Under the pieces are notes generated by a model. The model had not been told where the DNA came from. It was given only the letters and a program-made list of their open reading frames with translations, and did no database searches. A stretch of 64,000 nt of DNA from Acidobacteriota bacterium. GTDB taxonomy: Bacteria > Acidobacteriota > Thermoanaerobaculia > Multivoradales > Multivoraceae. How positions within the stretch are numbered: the first letter of the stretch is position 1; every line of letters begins with the position of its first letter. Below are positions 51,054-59,159 of this stretch, piece after piece. The stretch lies in the NCBI GenBank assembly GCA_011525365.1, contig WTGQ01000002.1:2195962-2259961 (forward strand), written 5' to 3'. The translations under genes were made by a program, and so were the position numbers.

Positions 51054-53747
51054 TCAGCGGACGGCGCTGCACGGAAAGGCCTCGAGATCGAACCTCGTCG
51101 CGAAGGGCGAACCCTCGGGATGCCGGTAGGTCTTCTCCGCGCCGGACTCGCTGTCCGTGACCGTGATCCCGACGCCGACATCGGTCAGACCGCCCATCAG
51201 CACCCACCGATGCTGATTGATTCCACAACCGTCGAGGACCTTGACCACCAGTTCGATGTTGCCGGGGCTGAAGAACCAGAACATGCCCGTGTCCGGGGTC
51301 CGGGGGAGAACGGCGCCTGCGCCTCCCTGCTTGCCGATCCGCCAGTTCGCCTGGACTTCGAAGCGTGCGTCCTGGAGACAGAGCGACGTCTCGCTATCGA
51401 CGCAAGTGCCGGCAGTCGCAACGGCCCGATCGGCGGTGACAAGCTGGGTCGGGCGCGCGATTTCCGCGAAGTCCCGCCGTCCAGCGCCAGGCACGGACCA
51501 GCCTTGACTCTCCGTACGCGATTCCGGATCGCAGGTGTCGAACGCCTCGGTGTCACTGATCGGCTCGAACAGCCGACCCAGGGGATTCACCCACGTCTTC
51601 CGGAGTCCGTTCCTCCGATCGTGAACCGTCGTCGTCACTTCCATGTCCGTCAGGCCGGCCGCGAAGACCCAGAAGTGACCGTTGTTCGCACAGCCGTCGA
51701 GCACCTTGACGACCATCTCGATGTTCGCCGGCTCGAAGAACCAGAAGTCTCCGCTCTCGGCGGTCAACTTGTGGGCAACGCCGCGGCCGGTCCTGCCGTC
51801 GGGTGTGCGCCAGTCGACCTGGACGTCGAAGTCTCCGATGCACAGGACGTCTTCGTCGCTGCACGCGGCCAGGCCCGGCGGCGGCTCTGGGTCGGGATCC
51901 GGGTCGGGGTCGGGGTCCGGGTCTGGCGCCGCGGCCTCGCACGGCGACGGATTCACCGACGGCTTGGCGTTCGGCGTCAGGTACACGACCAGGCCGTCGT
52001 GGTCCGCTGCGAAGAGCACGCTCGTTGCATCGTCCTCGTGGTTCCTCGCGGCGTCCGCGTTGCCGCGGGCGTACTCGACGCCCACCACATGCCGTTCCAA
52101 CGACTGGTTCACCAGCGCGTGGTCCAGGGCTTGCGCGTTACCGTCAAAGACGAACGAGTACTTCTCGGAGTCCGGCACCCGGTCGACCAGGTTGCAAAGG
52201 TCCCTGGTGACGAGGTCGGGACCGGACATCAGGTTCTCGCCCGGCGTGACCCGCCCCCTGATCTGGCCCACGACGTCAACGTAGCCGTCCGTGAACTGGA
52301 AGGCGTTGAAGTCGCCCACGACGATCGCGTTCGCGTGCTGAAGAGACTCGACGAGCCGCGCCACGGACTGGGCCTGCTCCAAACGCTTGGTGCGGACCCA
52401 CTCCCCCCGGCCAGCGTCGTCGACATCGATCAACGAGCGGTTGTGGACGGCCACCACCGAGAAGGCCAGACCGCCGACCGTCGCCTCGAGCACGAGCGGC
52501 GGCCGGTCGTGAAGCCGGTCGGAACTTCCGTCCCGTGGGTCCATGAACGTCTCGCTTCGGCCATGTTCGGTTACCCGGCCGACCGTCACTCCGGAGCGCA
52601 CCAGGAAGCCCACAGATTGGGAGTTGCCCGACGCCTCGATGTGCGCCGTGTAGAGCACATTCGGGTCGTCGCTCCGGATGCGCGCGGCCAGATTCCGGAG
52701 CGCGGTCCGCCCGTACACCTCCTGCACGGCAACGATGTCGGGCGAACCGAGCACCTCGCGGATCAGGCGCGACAACTTGCCCAGCTTGGCCGAACCGGCG
52801 TTCTCCCGCAGGTTCAACAGGTTCTGGGACGCCACCGTGATCTCGCCCGGTTCCTTCGCGCGCACCGCGCGCGGTAGTGGCATGGCCGCGGACCGGACCG
52901 TGAGTTCGCTCGGCCACATCTCGTATCCGCGGAACTCGTAGCCAAGCACGCCCGTGGCCGTGAAGGTGGTCCCGGGAACCCAGGACACATTCGGCAAGCC
53001 GAGCTTGTCGGGATCCAATTCAAACACCTCCGGATTCCCATCCCAGACCGGAAGACCGGGCCGGCCTGGATACTCGATGCCAGGCTCGCGAAAGCCGCGC
53101 CACGCCGTCGGCGTGACGTACATCTCGGCGACCGGATCCGAGTTGAAGTGCTGGCTACCGCTGGACACCGTTCCAGTCGCGATGCGGATGCGCATGCCCT
53201 CGTAGCACTCATACTCCCTCCCGCAACTCGGGCTTGCAGGGTCCGGAGACGGTCGAGAGGCGTTGAACTCCACCGGAGCCGGCAACGGCTGGTTGCCGGC
53301 GTCGATGCTGACCGAGCCGCCGGCGACCGTGGCGTTGATTCGCGTGAAGTCGAAGTACTCCTCGACCGTACCGACGACATCGACCCGGTCACCGACCCCT
53401 ATCGGGGGCGCCCCGCCGTGGAGAACGAACACGCCGTCGGACGTGTCGACATCGTTGTCGCTGCGGGCGGACGGGGTCTGCATGAAGAAACCGCCGGCGC
53501 CGACGGCGGTGACGACGTTGTCGTTGGTCGTCACGGTCACGTCCTCAAGGGGACTGGACAGCCCGCGACCCTGGATCTCGTGGATCTCGTGGACCGCTCC
53601 CTGCGCGAGGCTCGTCCCCGGACAAGCCGCCACGACCACGAAACCGACCGTCAGACAGGGCGCCAGGCGTCTGAAGGCGGCCAACCTCTCTTCCGGGCCG
53701 TTCTCCGGCGGGCAGACGGGCTCAGGCTTCGCGTGCTTTCCCGGCAC
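51054..53747 (-). CDS. secreted endonuclease/exonuclease/phosphatase-family nuclease
   Basis: An 897-residue exported protein. After a basic N-terminus and signal segment (to about 49), a beta-rich OB-like region (about 55-310) precedes an EEP nuclease domain (about 315-620): IVAVQEVYG, VAVHNRSLIDVDD, VVGDFNAFQF, LDHALVN and FAADHDG. This matches ExeM/NucH-type extracellular DNases. An Asp-Pro repeat linker follows, then two copies of a roughly 115-residue domain, each with FWFF, VVKVLDGC and GLTD motifs. GTG at 53747 is the start. It may degrade extracellular DNA for phosphate. Confidence 0.9.
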   Translation of the reverse strand: MPGKHAKPEPVCPPENGPEERLAAFRRLAPCLTVGFVVVAACPGTSLAQGAVHEIHEIQGRGLSSPLEDVTVTTNDNVVTAVGAGGFFMQTPSARSDNDVDTSDGVFVLHGGAPPIGVGDRVDVVGTVEEYFDFTRINATVAGGSVSIDAGNQPLPAPVEFNASRPSPDPASPSCGREYECYEGMRIRIATGTVSSGSQHFNSDPVAEMYVTPTAWRGFREPGIEYPGRPGLPVWDGNPEVFELDPDKLGLPNVSWVPGTTFTATGVLGYEFRGYEMWPSELTVRSAAMPLPRAVRAKEPGEITVASQNLLNLRENAGSAKLGKLSRLIREVLGSPDIVAVQEVYGRTALRNLAARIRSDDPNVLYTAHIEASGNSQSVGFLVRSGVTVGRVTEHGRSETFMDPRDGSSDRLHDRPPLVLEATVGGLAFSVVAVHNRSLIDVDDAGRGEWVRTKRLEQAQSVARLVESLQHANAIVVGDFNAFQFTDGYVDVVGQIRGRVTPGENLMSGPDLVTRDLCNLVDRVPDSEKYSFVFDGNAQALDHALVNQSLERHVVGVEYARGNADAARNHEDDATSVLFAADHDGLVVYLTPNAKPSVNPSPCEAAAPDPDPDPDPDPDPEPPPGLAACSDEDVLCIGDFDVQVDWRTPDGRTGRGVAHKLTAESGDFWFFEPANIEMVVKVLDGCANNGHFWVFAAGLTDMEVTTTVHDRRNGLRKTWVNPLGRLFEPISDTEAFDTCDPESRTESQGWSVPGAGRRDFAEIARPTQLVTADRAVATAGTCVDSETSLCLQDARFEVQANWRIGKQGGAGAVLPRTPDTGMFWFFSPGNIELVVKVLDGCGINQHRWVLMGGLTDVGVGITVTDSESGAEKTYRHPEGSPFATRFDLEAFPCSAVR

Positions 53748-53756
53748 CAGAGAATG

Positions 53757-54914
53757 CTAGCCGGGGGGCGCCTGGTTTCCGCCCAGGCTGTTGAGAATCT
53801 CCCGGGCTCTCGGGTGATCCGGGTCGATCTCGAGCGCCCTTTCCAACTGACGCAAACCTTCTTCGGCTCGCCCCGTCTTGATGTAGGCGATCGTGAGGAG
53901 GGTGTACGCATCCGCGCGGTTCGGATCGATCTCGACCGCCCGCTCCAGTGCCTCGGCAGCCTCGCGATTGCGGTCGGCGAGACCGTGGAGCACGCCGACG
54001 TTGAGGTGGGCATCGTAGGAGTCGGGATCGAGCCGCAGGACCTCGCGGTACAGGCGCTCCGCGGCAACGTAGTCTCCCTCGGCCAGCCGCTGGTTGGCAG
54101 TCCGGATCATGGTCTGGGTGTCCCGTACCAGCTCGAACACGGCCTCCAGCATCGGGTCGTCGAGGCTCGAGACCTCCGCTCCCGCCAGGTCAGCCAGCAG
54201 TCTTTCCGCGCTCTCCGGGTTGCCGAGTTGCCGCTCGGTCATCGCGAGCAGGTAGCGGGTCTCCCGATGGGCCGGATCGAGCGCCAGCGCCGTGCGCAAA
54301 TGCTGCGCCGCGGCCTCGGGCCGGCCTTGGCGGCGGGCCGCCTTGCCCAGTCCGAGTTCGCCCCAGGGAGTGCCCGGCGCGGCCGCCCGTACGGCGCGAA
54401 ACGCCGTCTCCGCACCGCCCGCGTCGCCTGCGGCCAGTAGAGCGTTGCCAAGCCGTACGCGAGCCGCCCAGTACGACGGACGAAGTTCCAGGGCGCGCTC
54501 GAAGCGGCGCGCCGCTTCGTCGTGAGCGCCGCGGCCCGCGGCGAGAAAACCCAGGTAGTACGGCCAGTCGGGGCTCGAGGGATCGAGTTCCTCCGCCCGC
54601 TCGTAGCAGCGCCGGGCCAGGTCGACGTAGCGGTGAGCCTGGTAGAGGCGGCCCAGGGCGCCGACTGCCGCGCCGTTCGACGGGTCGCGGTCAACGACCG
54701 AGAGAGCGTCTCGGACGGCTGTGGCGAAGCCCGGGTCGAGTTCGTTGAGGTTGGGGATGCGGGGGATTTCAGCGGCTGTGGTTGGCGCTGGTTCGTTGGG
54801 AACGTCAGCTCCCGGATCGTTACAGCCGAGCACGAACCCCAAGACGATCGCGACGCCCCATGCCGGCCAGAGGGCCGGCGCAGCGACAACGGTGGCGCCG
54901 TCACTCCGCGTCAC
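53757..54914 (-). CDS. TPR-repeat lipoprotein
   Basis: A 385-residue protein with a lipobox (IVLGFVLGC, Cys near residue 31) and about eight tetratricopeptide repeats from residue 80 to the end, such as CYERAEELDPSSPDWPYYLG and ALERAVEIDPNRADAYTLL. It is a likely periplasmic scaffold. It overlaps the CRTAC1/UnbV gene by 14 bp, a pairing common in Acidobacteria and Planctomycetes, so the two probably work together. Confidence 0.9.
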   Translation of the reverse strand: MTRSDGATVVAAPALWPAWGVAIVLGFVLGCNDPGADVPNEPAPTTAAEIPRIPNLNELDPGFATAVRDALSVVDRDPSNGAAVGALGRLYQAHRYVDLARRCYERAEELDPSSPDWPYYLGFLAAGRGAHDEAARRFERALELRPSYWAARVRLGNALLAAGDAGGAETAFRAVRAAAPGTPWGELGLGKAARRQGRPEAAAQHLRTALALDPAHRETRYLLAMTERQLGNPESAERLLADLAGAEVSSLDDPMLEAVFELVRDTQTMIRTANQRLAEGDYVAAERLYREVLRLDPDSYDAHLNVGVLHGLADRNREAAEALERAVEIDPNRADAYTLLTIAYIKTGRAEEGLRQLERALEIDPDHPRAREILNSLGGNQAPPG

Positions 54915-56631
54915 GACAAACTCCTTCCGCGGGCGCTCTCCCGCCCGGCGCCAGGAGGCGCAGGATGCGGTCCACCTCGACGTCGGTGCGTTCGGTGACG
55001 GTGCCGTCTGGCCAGCGCACTACCATCCGATCGACCTGATGCGCGTCGCCCAGTCCGAAGTGGACCCGCGGGTCGTTGCCGACCGCGAAACTGTAGCCGG
55101 CTCGGACCTCGCGGGTCCAGCTTCGCCCCGCCGCCTCGACGGTCACCCGGGCGCCGATCGCCGCGCGGTCGAAGACCCCGCCGCCGCAGAGGTCGACGAC
55201 CAGCCACGAGCGGGCGTTGCCGACATCATTCCTGAACAACCTCGCCGGTCCTTCGTTGTTGACGAGCAGAATGTCGACGTCGCCGTCGTTGTCCAGGTCG
55301 CCGAACGCCGCACCCCGGCTGACCTCGAGCAGCTCCAGACCGACGCCGGCCCGGGTTGAGACGTCCTCATAGCCGCCGGAACGCAGGCCGCGCAGCAACT
55401 GGTTCGGTTCGCGATAGTCGAAGGCGGCCGTATCGCCCGGCGTCACCTTGCCGTTGGCGACGAACAGGTCGAGCACTCCGTCACCGTCGTAGTCGAACCA
55501 GGAGGTGCCGAAGCCGGTGTACGGCTGGCTCACGCCGCCGAGCCGCGCCTCGGCGGTCACATCCTGGAAGAAGCCGCCGCCGTCGTTGCGGTAGAACGTG
55601 TTCGTCTCCCCGCTCAGGTGGGTCAGAAACAGGTCGAGGTCGCCGTCGCCGTCGGGGTCGGCCACGGCGATGCCCATGCCGGCCTCGGGCTGGCCGAGCT
55701 CGTTGAGCGCCGCGCCCCGAGCCAGCGCGTCCTCGCGGAAGGTGCCGTCCCCCTGGTTCAGCCACAGGTGGTTCACGGCCTGGTCGTTCGCGACGTAGAG
55801 ATCGACGAGGTCGTCGCCGTCGAGGTCGGCCGCGACCACGCCCAGGCCCGGCCCGGCCGCCGAGCGAAGGCCGGCGGCCTCGCTCACCTCAGTGAACCGG
55901 CCGCCGCCGTCGTTGCGGTACAGGGTGTCCGGTGCCGGCGGATACTCCGCCGGATTGCAGTAGTTACGGAGGCCGTTGGGCCCCAGGCAGGGGCGCTCCC
56001 GGTCGGCGCTCCAGACGACGTAGTTGGCGACGAAGAGGTCCAGGTCCAGGTCGCCGTCGTAGTCGAAGAACACGCTGCTGGAGGACCAGGCCGGGTCGCC
56101 GACGCCGGCGCGTTCGGTTACGTCCTCGAGAGTGCTGTCGCCCAGGTTGCGGTAGAGCCTGTTCGGGCCGACGTTCGTCACGTAGAGGTCGACCAGACCG
56201 TCCCGGTCGTAGTCGGCAGCGGTCGCCCCGGCGCCGTAGCCGGAGCCGCCGACGCCGGCGGCGGCCGTCACGTCCTCGAACGAGCCGTCGCCCAGGTTGC
56301 GGTAGAGGCGGTTTCCGGGCCGGTTGACGGCCGAAGCGGCGGCTTCCGGCGCTCCGGGAACCGGGCCGCTCTGGACCAGGTAGACGTCGAGCAGTCCGTC
56401 GTCGTCGATGTCGAGCAGCGCTCCGCCTCCCACGAGAAGCTCGGGGTAGTTGTAGTCGCCGACTGCGCCATTGCGGTGGAGGAAGTCGAGTCCCGCTTCG
56501 GAAGCGCGCTCGACGAAGACCGGCGCCGGCGCGGGAACCGCCGTCGACCCGACCGCGCCGCCGTCCGCTTCGGCGCACGCCAGGAGAACCGCAACCGGAA
56601 GGACTGAGGCGAAGGTGGAAGAACGCCGCAT
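54901..56631 (-). CDS. CRTAC1-family FG-GAP/UnbV protein
   Basis: A 576-residue exported protein with a lipobox-like VAVLLACAEA near residue 19. Multiple FG-GAP/VCBS calcium-binding repeats follow (DIDDDGLLDVYLVQ, DYDRDGLVDLYVTN, DPDGDGDLDLFLTH, DLDNDGDVDILLVN), then a C-terminal ASPIC/UnbV domain (GARVTVEAAGRSWTREVRAG, VHFGLGDAHQVDRMVVRWPD). A predicted surface beta-propeller. ATG at 56631 is chosen; the frame is open to 56913 but that part runs antisense through the antitoxin gene. Confidence 0.92.
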   Translation of the reverse strand: MRRSSTFASVLPVAVLLACAEADGGAVGSTAVPAPAPVFVERASEAGLDFLHRNGAVGDYNYPELLVGGGALLDIDDDGLLDVYLVQSGPVPGAPEAAASAVNRPGNRLYRNLGDGSFEDVTAAAGVGGSGYGAGATAADYDRDGLVDLYVTNVGPNRLYRNLGDSTLEDVTERAGVGDPAWSSSSVFFDYDGDLDLDLFVANYVVWSADRERPCLGPNGLRNYCNPAEYPPAPDTLYRNDGGGRFTEVSEAAGLRSAAGPGLGVVAADLDGDDLVDLYVANDQAVNHLWLNQGDGTFREDALARGAALNELGQPEAGMGIAVADPDGDGDLDLFLTHLSGETNTFYRNDGGGFFQDVTAEARLGGVSQPYTGFGTSWFDYDGDGVLDLFVANGKVTPGDTAAFDYREPNQLLRGLRSGGYEDVSTRAGVGLELLEVSRGAAFGDLDNDGDVDILLVNNEGPARLFRNDVGNARSWLVVDLCGGGVFDRAAIGARVTVEAAGRSWTREVRAGYSFAVGNDPRVHFGLGDAHQVDRMVVRWPDGTVTERTDVEVDRILRLLAPGGRAPAEGVCRDAE

Positions 56632-56670
56632 GGCCGCAGCAGACACTATCCGCGAGACCGGGCCGCTCCG

Positions 56671-56709
56671 TTGACAGGAATCCACCGCAGGTGATACAGA
56701 TTTCTGTAT
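56671..56709 (+). promoter_or_regulatory. promoter and operator of the toxin-antitoxin pair
   Basis: A perfect TTGACA (56671-56676) is followed 16 nt later by GATACA (56693-56698). A perfect palindrome, ATACAGA-TT-TCTGTAT (56694-56709), covers the -10, the expected transcription start and the first two bases of the antitoxin ATG at 56708. This fits an autoregulatory operator for the ribbon-helix-helix antitoxin, and the mRNA would be leaderless. Confidence 0.6.
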
Positions 56710-56947
56710 GAAGACCACGCTGAACTTCGACGACCGCCTGATCAAGGCGGCCAAAGTTCGCGCCGCAGAGGACGGCGAACCACTGACTCGCCTGATCGAG
56801 CGGGCTATCCGGCAGTACCTGCAGCCACCACGGCGGGCCGAGGAGCCGTACAAGTTGAAGCTCGTCACCAAGCGGTTTCGCACCAGACCGGGTGTTGACT
56901 TCGCCGACCGCAACTCTCTCTACGACATCATGGACGGCTTGGATTGA
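56708..56947 (+). CDS. vapB: VapB-type ribbon-helix-helix antitoxin
   Basis: A 79-residue protein: an N-terminal RHH DNA-binding domain (KTTLNFDDRLIKAAKVRAAE then LTRLIERAIRQYL) and a C-terminal tail (RPGVDFADRNSLYDIMD) that would wrap the toxin. It overlaps the toxin start as TTGA. It probably represses its own promoter through the palindrome at 56694-56709. No Shine-Dalgarno, consistent with leaderless translation. Confidence 0.88.
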   Translation: MKTTLNFDDRLIKAAKVRAAEDGEPLTRLIERAIRQYLQPPRRAEEPYKLKLVTKRFRTRPGVDFADRNSLYDIMDGLD

Positions 56948-57375
56948 TCGCCGTCGATACGAACGTCCTCCTCTACGCCCACCAGGACGGTTCTCCAAGG
57001 CAACGTGCGGCCCAGGGGATTCTCGCCGCCCTGGCAGGAACCCTGACGCCCTGGGCCATCCCCGTCTTCTGCCTCGGCGAACTGATGCGCCTGCTCACAC
57101 ATCCGCGGCTCGTCATCCCGTCCTACTCACCCGAGAAGGCCTGTGAGGCAGTTTCGAACCTGCTCGAGGCGCCGAGCCTCACACTCCTACGGCCGGGACC
57201 TCACTATGCGCAACTCCTTCTCGAGGCCATCCGCGAGGTCAACGCTGTCGGCCACCTCGTCTTCGACGCCCAGATCGTGGCGCTCTGCCGGGAGCACGGC
57301 GTCTCCAAGCTGTTCACGGAGGACCGCGATTTCGACCGCTTCAAGGGATTCAGGACGGAGAGACTCGAGATCTGA
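56944..57375 (+). CDS. vapC: VapC-type PIN-domain toxin
   Basis: A 143-residue PIN-domain ribonuclease. Acidic metal ligands are Asp5 (AVDTNVLLYA), Glu46 (CLGELMRL), Asp108 (FDAQIVALC) and Asp127/Asp129 (TEDRDFDRF). TTG at 56944 overlaps the antitoxin stop by 4 bp. VapC toxins cleave tRNA or rRNA; the target here is unknown. The pair sits alone between larger housekeeping-like genes, as is usual for mobile TA modules. Confidence 0.9.
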   Translation: MIAVDTNVLLYAHQDGSPRQRAAQGILAALAGTLTPWAIPVFCLGELMRLLTHPRLVIPSYSPEKACEAVSNLLEAPSLTLLRPGPHYAQLLLEAIREVNAVGHLVFDAQIVALCREHGVSKLFTEDRDFDRFKGFRTERLEI

Positions 57376-57454
57376 GCTCCAGGCTTGGGGTCGCCCCGAC
57401 CCGAGTAGAACAGGCACGGTGACTGAATAGACTCGCCCGAGGAGGACTCGCCTC

Positions 57455-57943
57455 ATGTCTACGCCACAGCACCGCCGTCGTCACCTCCGATTCGCTCGCG
57501 CGACGACCATCGCCGCCCTTATCGTCGGTGCCGCGCCGGCCGCGATTCCGGCCGCCGCCGAGAAGGACCCGGTCTTCACCTCCCGCGGCAACCTGGCCAT
57601 CCGCGGCTACGACCCGGTCGCCTACTTCACGGAAGGAAAGGCAGTCAAAGGCGAGAAGGACTTCACGCTCGGCTGGCAGGGCGCCGACTGGCGTTTCGCC
57701 AGCGCGGAGAACCGGGATCGCTTCTCCGAAGACCCGGCGAAGTACGCGCCCCAGTACGGCGGCTACTGCGCCTGGGCGGTGAGCCGCAACTACACCGCCC
57801 CCACCGACCCGGATGCGTTCACGCTCGTGGACGGCAAGCTCTACCTGAACTACAACAAGAGGGTCATGAGGCAATGGCTCGAGGACCGCGACCGGAACAT
57901 CGAGCAGGCCGACGAGAACTGGCCCGCGGTTCTCGAGGAGTGA
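57455..57943 (+). CDS. exported YHS-domain protein
   Basis: A 162-residue protein with a signal peptide (about 1-35) and a YHS-like domain: GYDPVAYFTEGKAVKGEKDF, WRFASAENRDRFSEDPAKYA and YGGYCAWAVS. YHS domains often bind metals such as copper; the single Cys in YCAWA could be a ligand. GAGGAGGA precedes the ATG. The 79-bp gap before it holds a TAGACT (57428-57433) that could be a -10, and otherwise nothing clear. Confidence 0.87.
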   Translation: MSTPQHRRRHLRFARATTIAALIVGAAPAAIPAAAEKDPVFTSRGNLAIRGYDPVAYFTEGKAVKGEKDFTLGWQGADWRFASAENRDRFSEDPAKYAPQYGGYCAWAVSRNYTAPTDPDAFTLVDGKLYLNYNKRVMRQWLEDRDRNIEQADENWPAVLEE

Positions 57944-57989
57944 CGCGCACCACTGGCGGCGCCACCGTCCCGCCAGGAACGCCCGAGGC

Positions 57990-59159
57990 GTGAAGCTCCT
58001 CGCCTTCAGCGACGTTCACCTGGACTCGAAGTTCGGCTGGGCCACCAGGGAAGTCGCCCGCCGGCAGCGCCAGCGGCTGCGCGAGGGTGTGACCTGGGCC
58101 TTCGACCAGGCGCGGCAGGAGGGCGCGGCCGCGGTGCTGATCGGCGGCGACCTGTTCGAGCATGGGCTTGTGTCTCCCGACACCGTCGAGTTCCTGCGCC
58201 GGACCTTCGAACGATCGGACCTCCAGGTCCTCGCCGCTCCCGGCAACCACGACTACGCGGACACGGAGAGCCCGTACCGGCGGGTCGCCTGGCCGGACAA
58301 CGTCCACATCTTCGGTGAGACGCACTTCACGTCGAGAGTGCTCGCCGACGATGTGACCATCTGGGGCGCCGCTCACAGGAAGCCCGCGGACACGCCGGGC
58401 TTCTTCGACGACGGCTTCCAGGTCGAGGGCTCGGGTACTCACATCGCCGTGTTTCACGGCGAGGAACGGAACGCCGCGTTCCAGGGCCCACACCGGCATG
58501 CCCCGTTCGACAGCGACCAGATCGCCGCCGCGGGCTTCGACCACGCCGTCGTCGGCCACTCCCACAAACCCGCCGATCGTCCGACCTGGACCCGGCTCGG
58601 TTCCCTCGAACGGCTCAAGTTCAACGAGGCTTATGGCAACGCCGTGGTGTTGGAGGTCGAAAACGGTGAGGTCAAACGACGACGCCTCGATCCCCGCCCT
58701 CCCGCGCTCCACAGTCTGACCGTCGACCTGACGGAAGCGGAGAGCGCCGACGAGGCAAGGAAGCGGATCGGGAAGGCCCTCGACGGTCTGGCCGGGGCCG
58801 CACGCGTCCGCCTGATCGGCGAGCCGGACAACCTCCACCTGCATGCCGAAGACTTCGACGCGGCCTTGTTTGAGCCCCCCGAAAGCATCGACCAGGTGTT
58901 GGTCGACACCTCGGGTCTGACCTCCCCCTACGACCTCGACCAGATCGAGGACGAGCCGACGGTGCGCGGCATGTTCGTCAGGCGAGTCCGAGGGGCCGAC
59001 CTTGACCGCGAAACGGAGCGCATCGTCCTGCTCGCCGGCCTGCGCGCACTCGACGACCGGGACATCGGCGTCCTGGACGAACTCCGCATGGCCGGCATCG
59101 ACGGGGACTTCTCCGGCGACGAGCCGCTCGATGTCCCGACGGACGGAGCGGCCGCGTGA
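57990..59159 (+). CDS. SbcD/Mre11-like metallophosphoesterase
   Basis: A 389-residue nuclease subunit of the Mre11/SbcD/YhaO group. Metal motifs in order: FSDVHLDS, GGDLFEHG, AAPGNHDY, VFHGEE and VVGHSHKP, followed by a C-terminal capping region (about 240-389). GTG at 57990 starts the protein with MKLLAFSDVH. Its stop overlaps the next start (GTGA), as in known sbcD-sbcC and yhaO-yhaN pairs. Likely processes DNA ends with the ATPase downstream. Confidence 0.92.
   Translation: MKLLAFSDVHLDSKFGWATREVARRQRQRLREGVTWAFDQARQEGAAAVLIGGDLFEHGLVSPDTVEFLRRTFERSDLQVLAAPGNHDYADTESPYRRVAWPDNVHIFGETHFTSRVLADDVTIWGAAHRKPADTPGFFDDGFQVEGSGTHIAVFHGEERNAAFQGPHRHAPFDSDQIAAAGFDHAVVGHSHKPADRPTWTRLGSLERLKFNEAYGNAVVLEVENGEVKRRRLDPRPPALHSLTVDLTEAESADEARKRIGKALDGLAGAARVRLIGEPDNLHLHAEDFDAALFEPPESIDQVLVDTSGLTSPYDLDQIEDEPTVRGMFVRRVRGADLDRETERIVLLAGLRALDDRDIGVLDELRMAGIDGDFSGDEPLDVPTDGAAA

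Noticed and set aside
51890-51935. Short GC-rich direct repeats resembling a CRISPR or minisatellite
   Set aside because: They are the Asp-Pro codons of the nuclease linker, in frame and without spacers.
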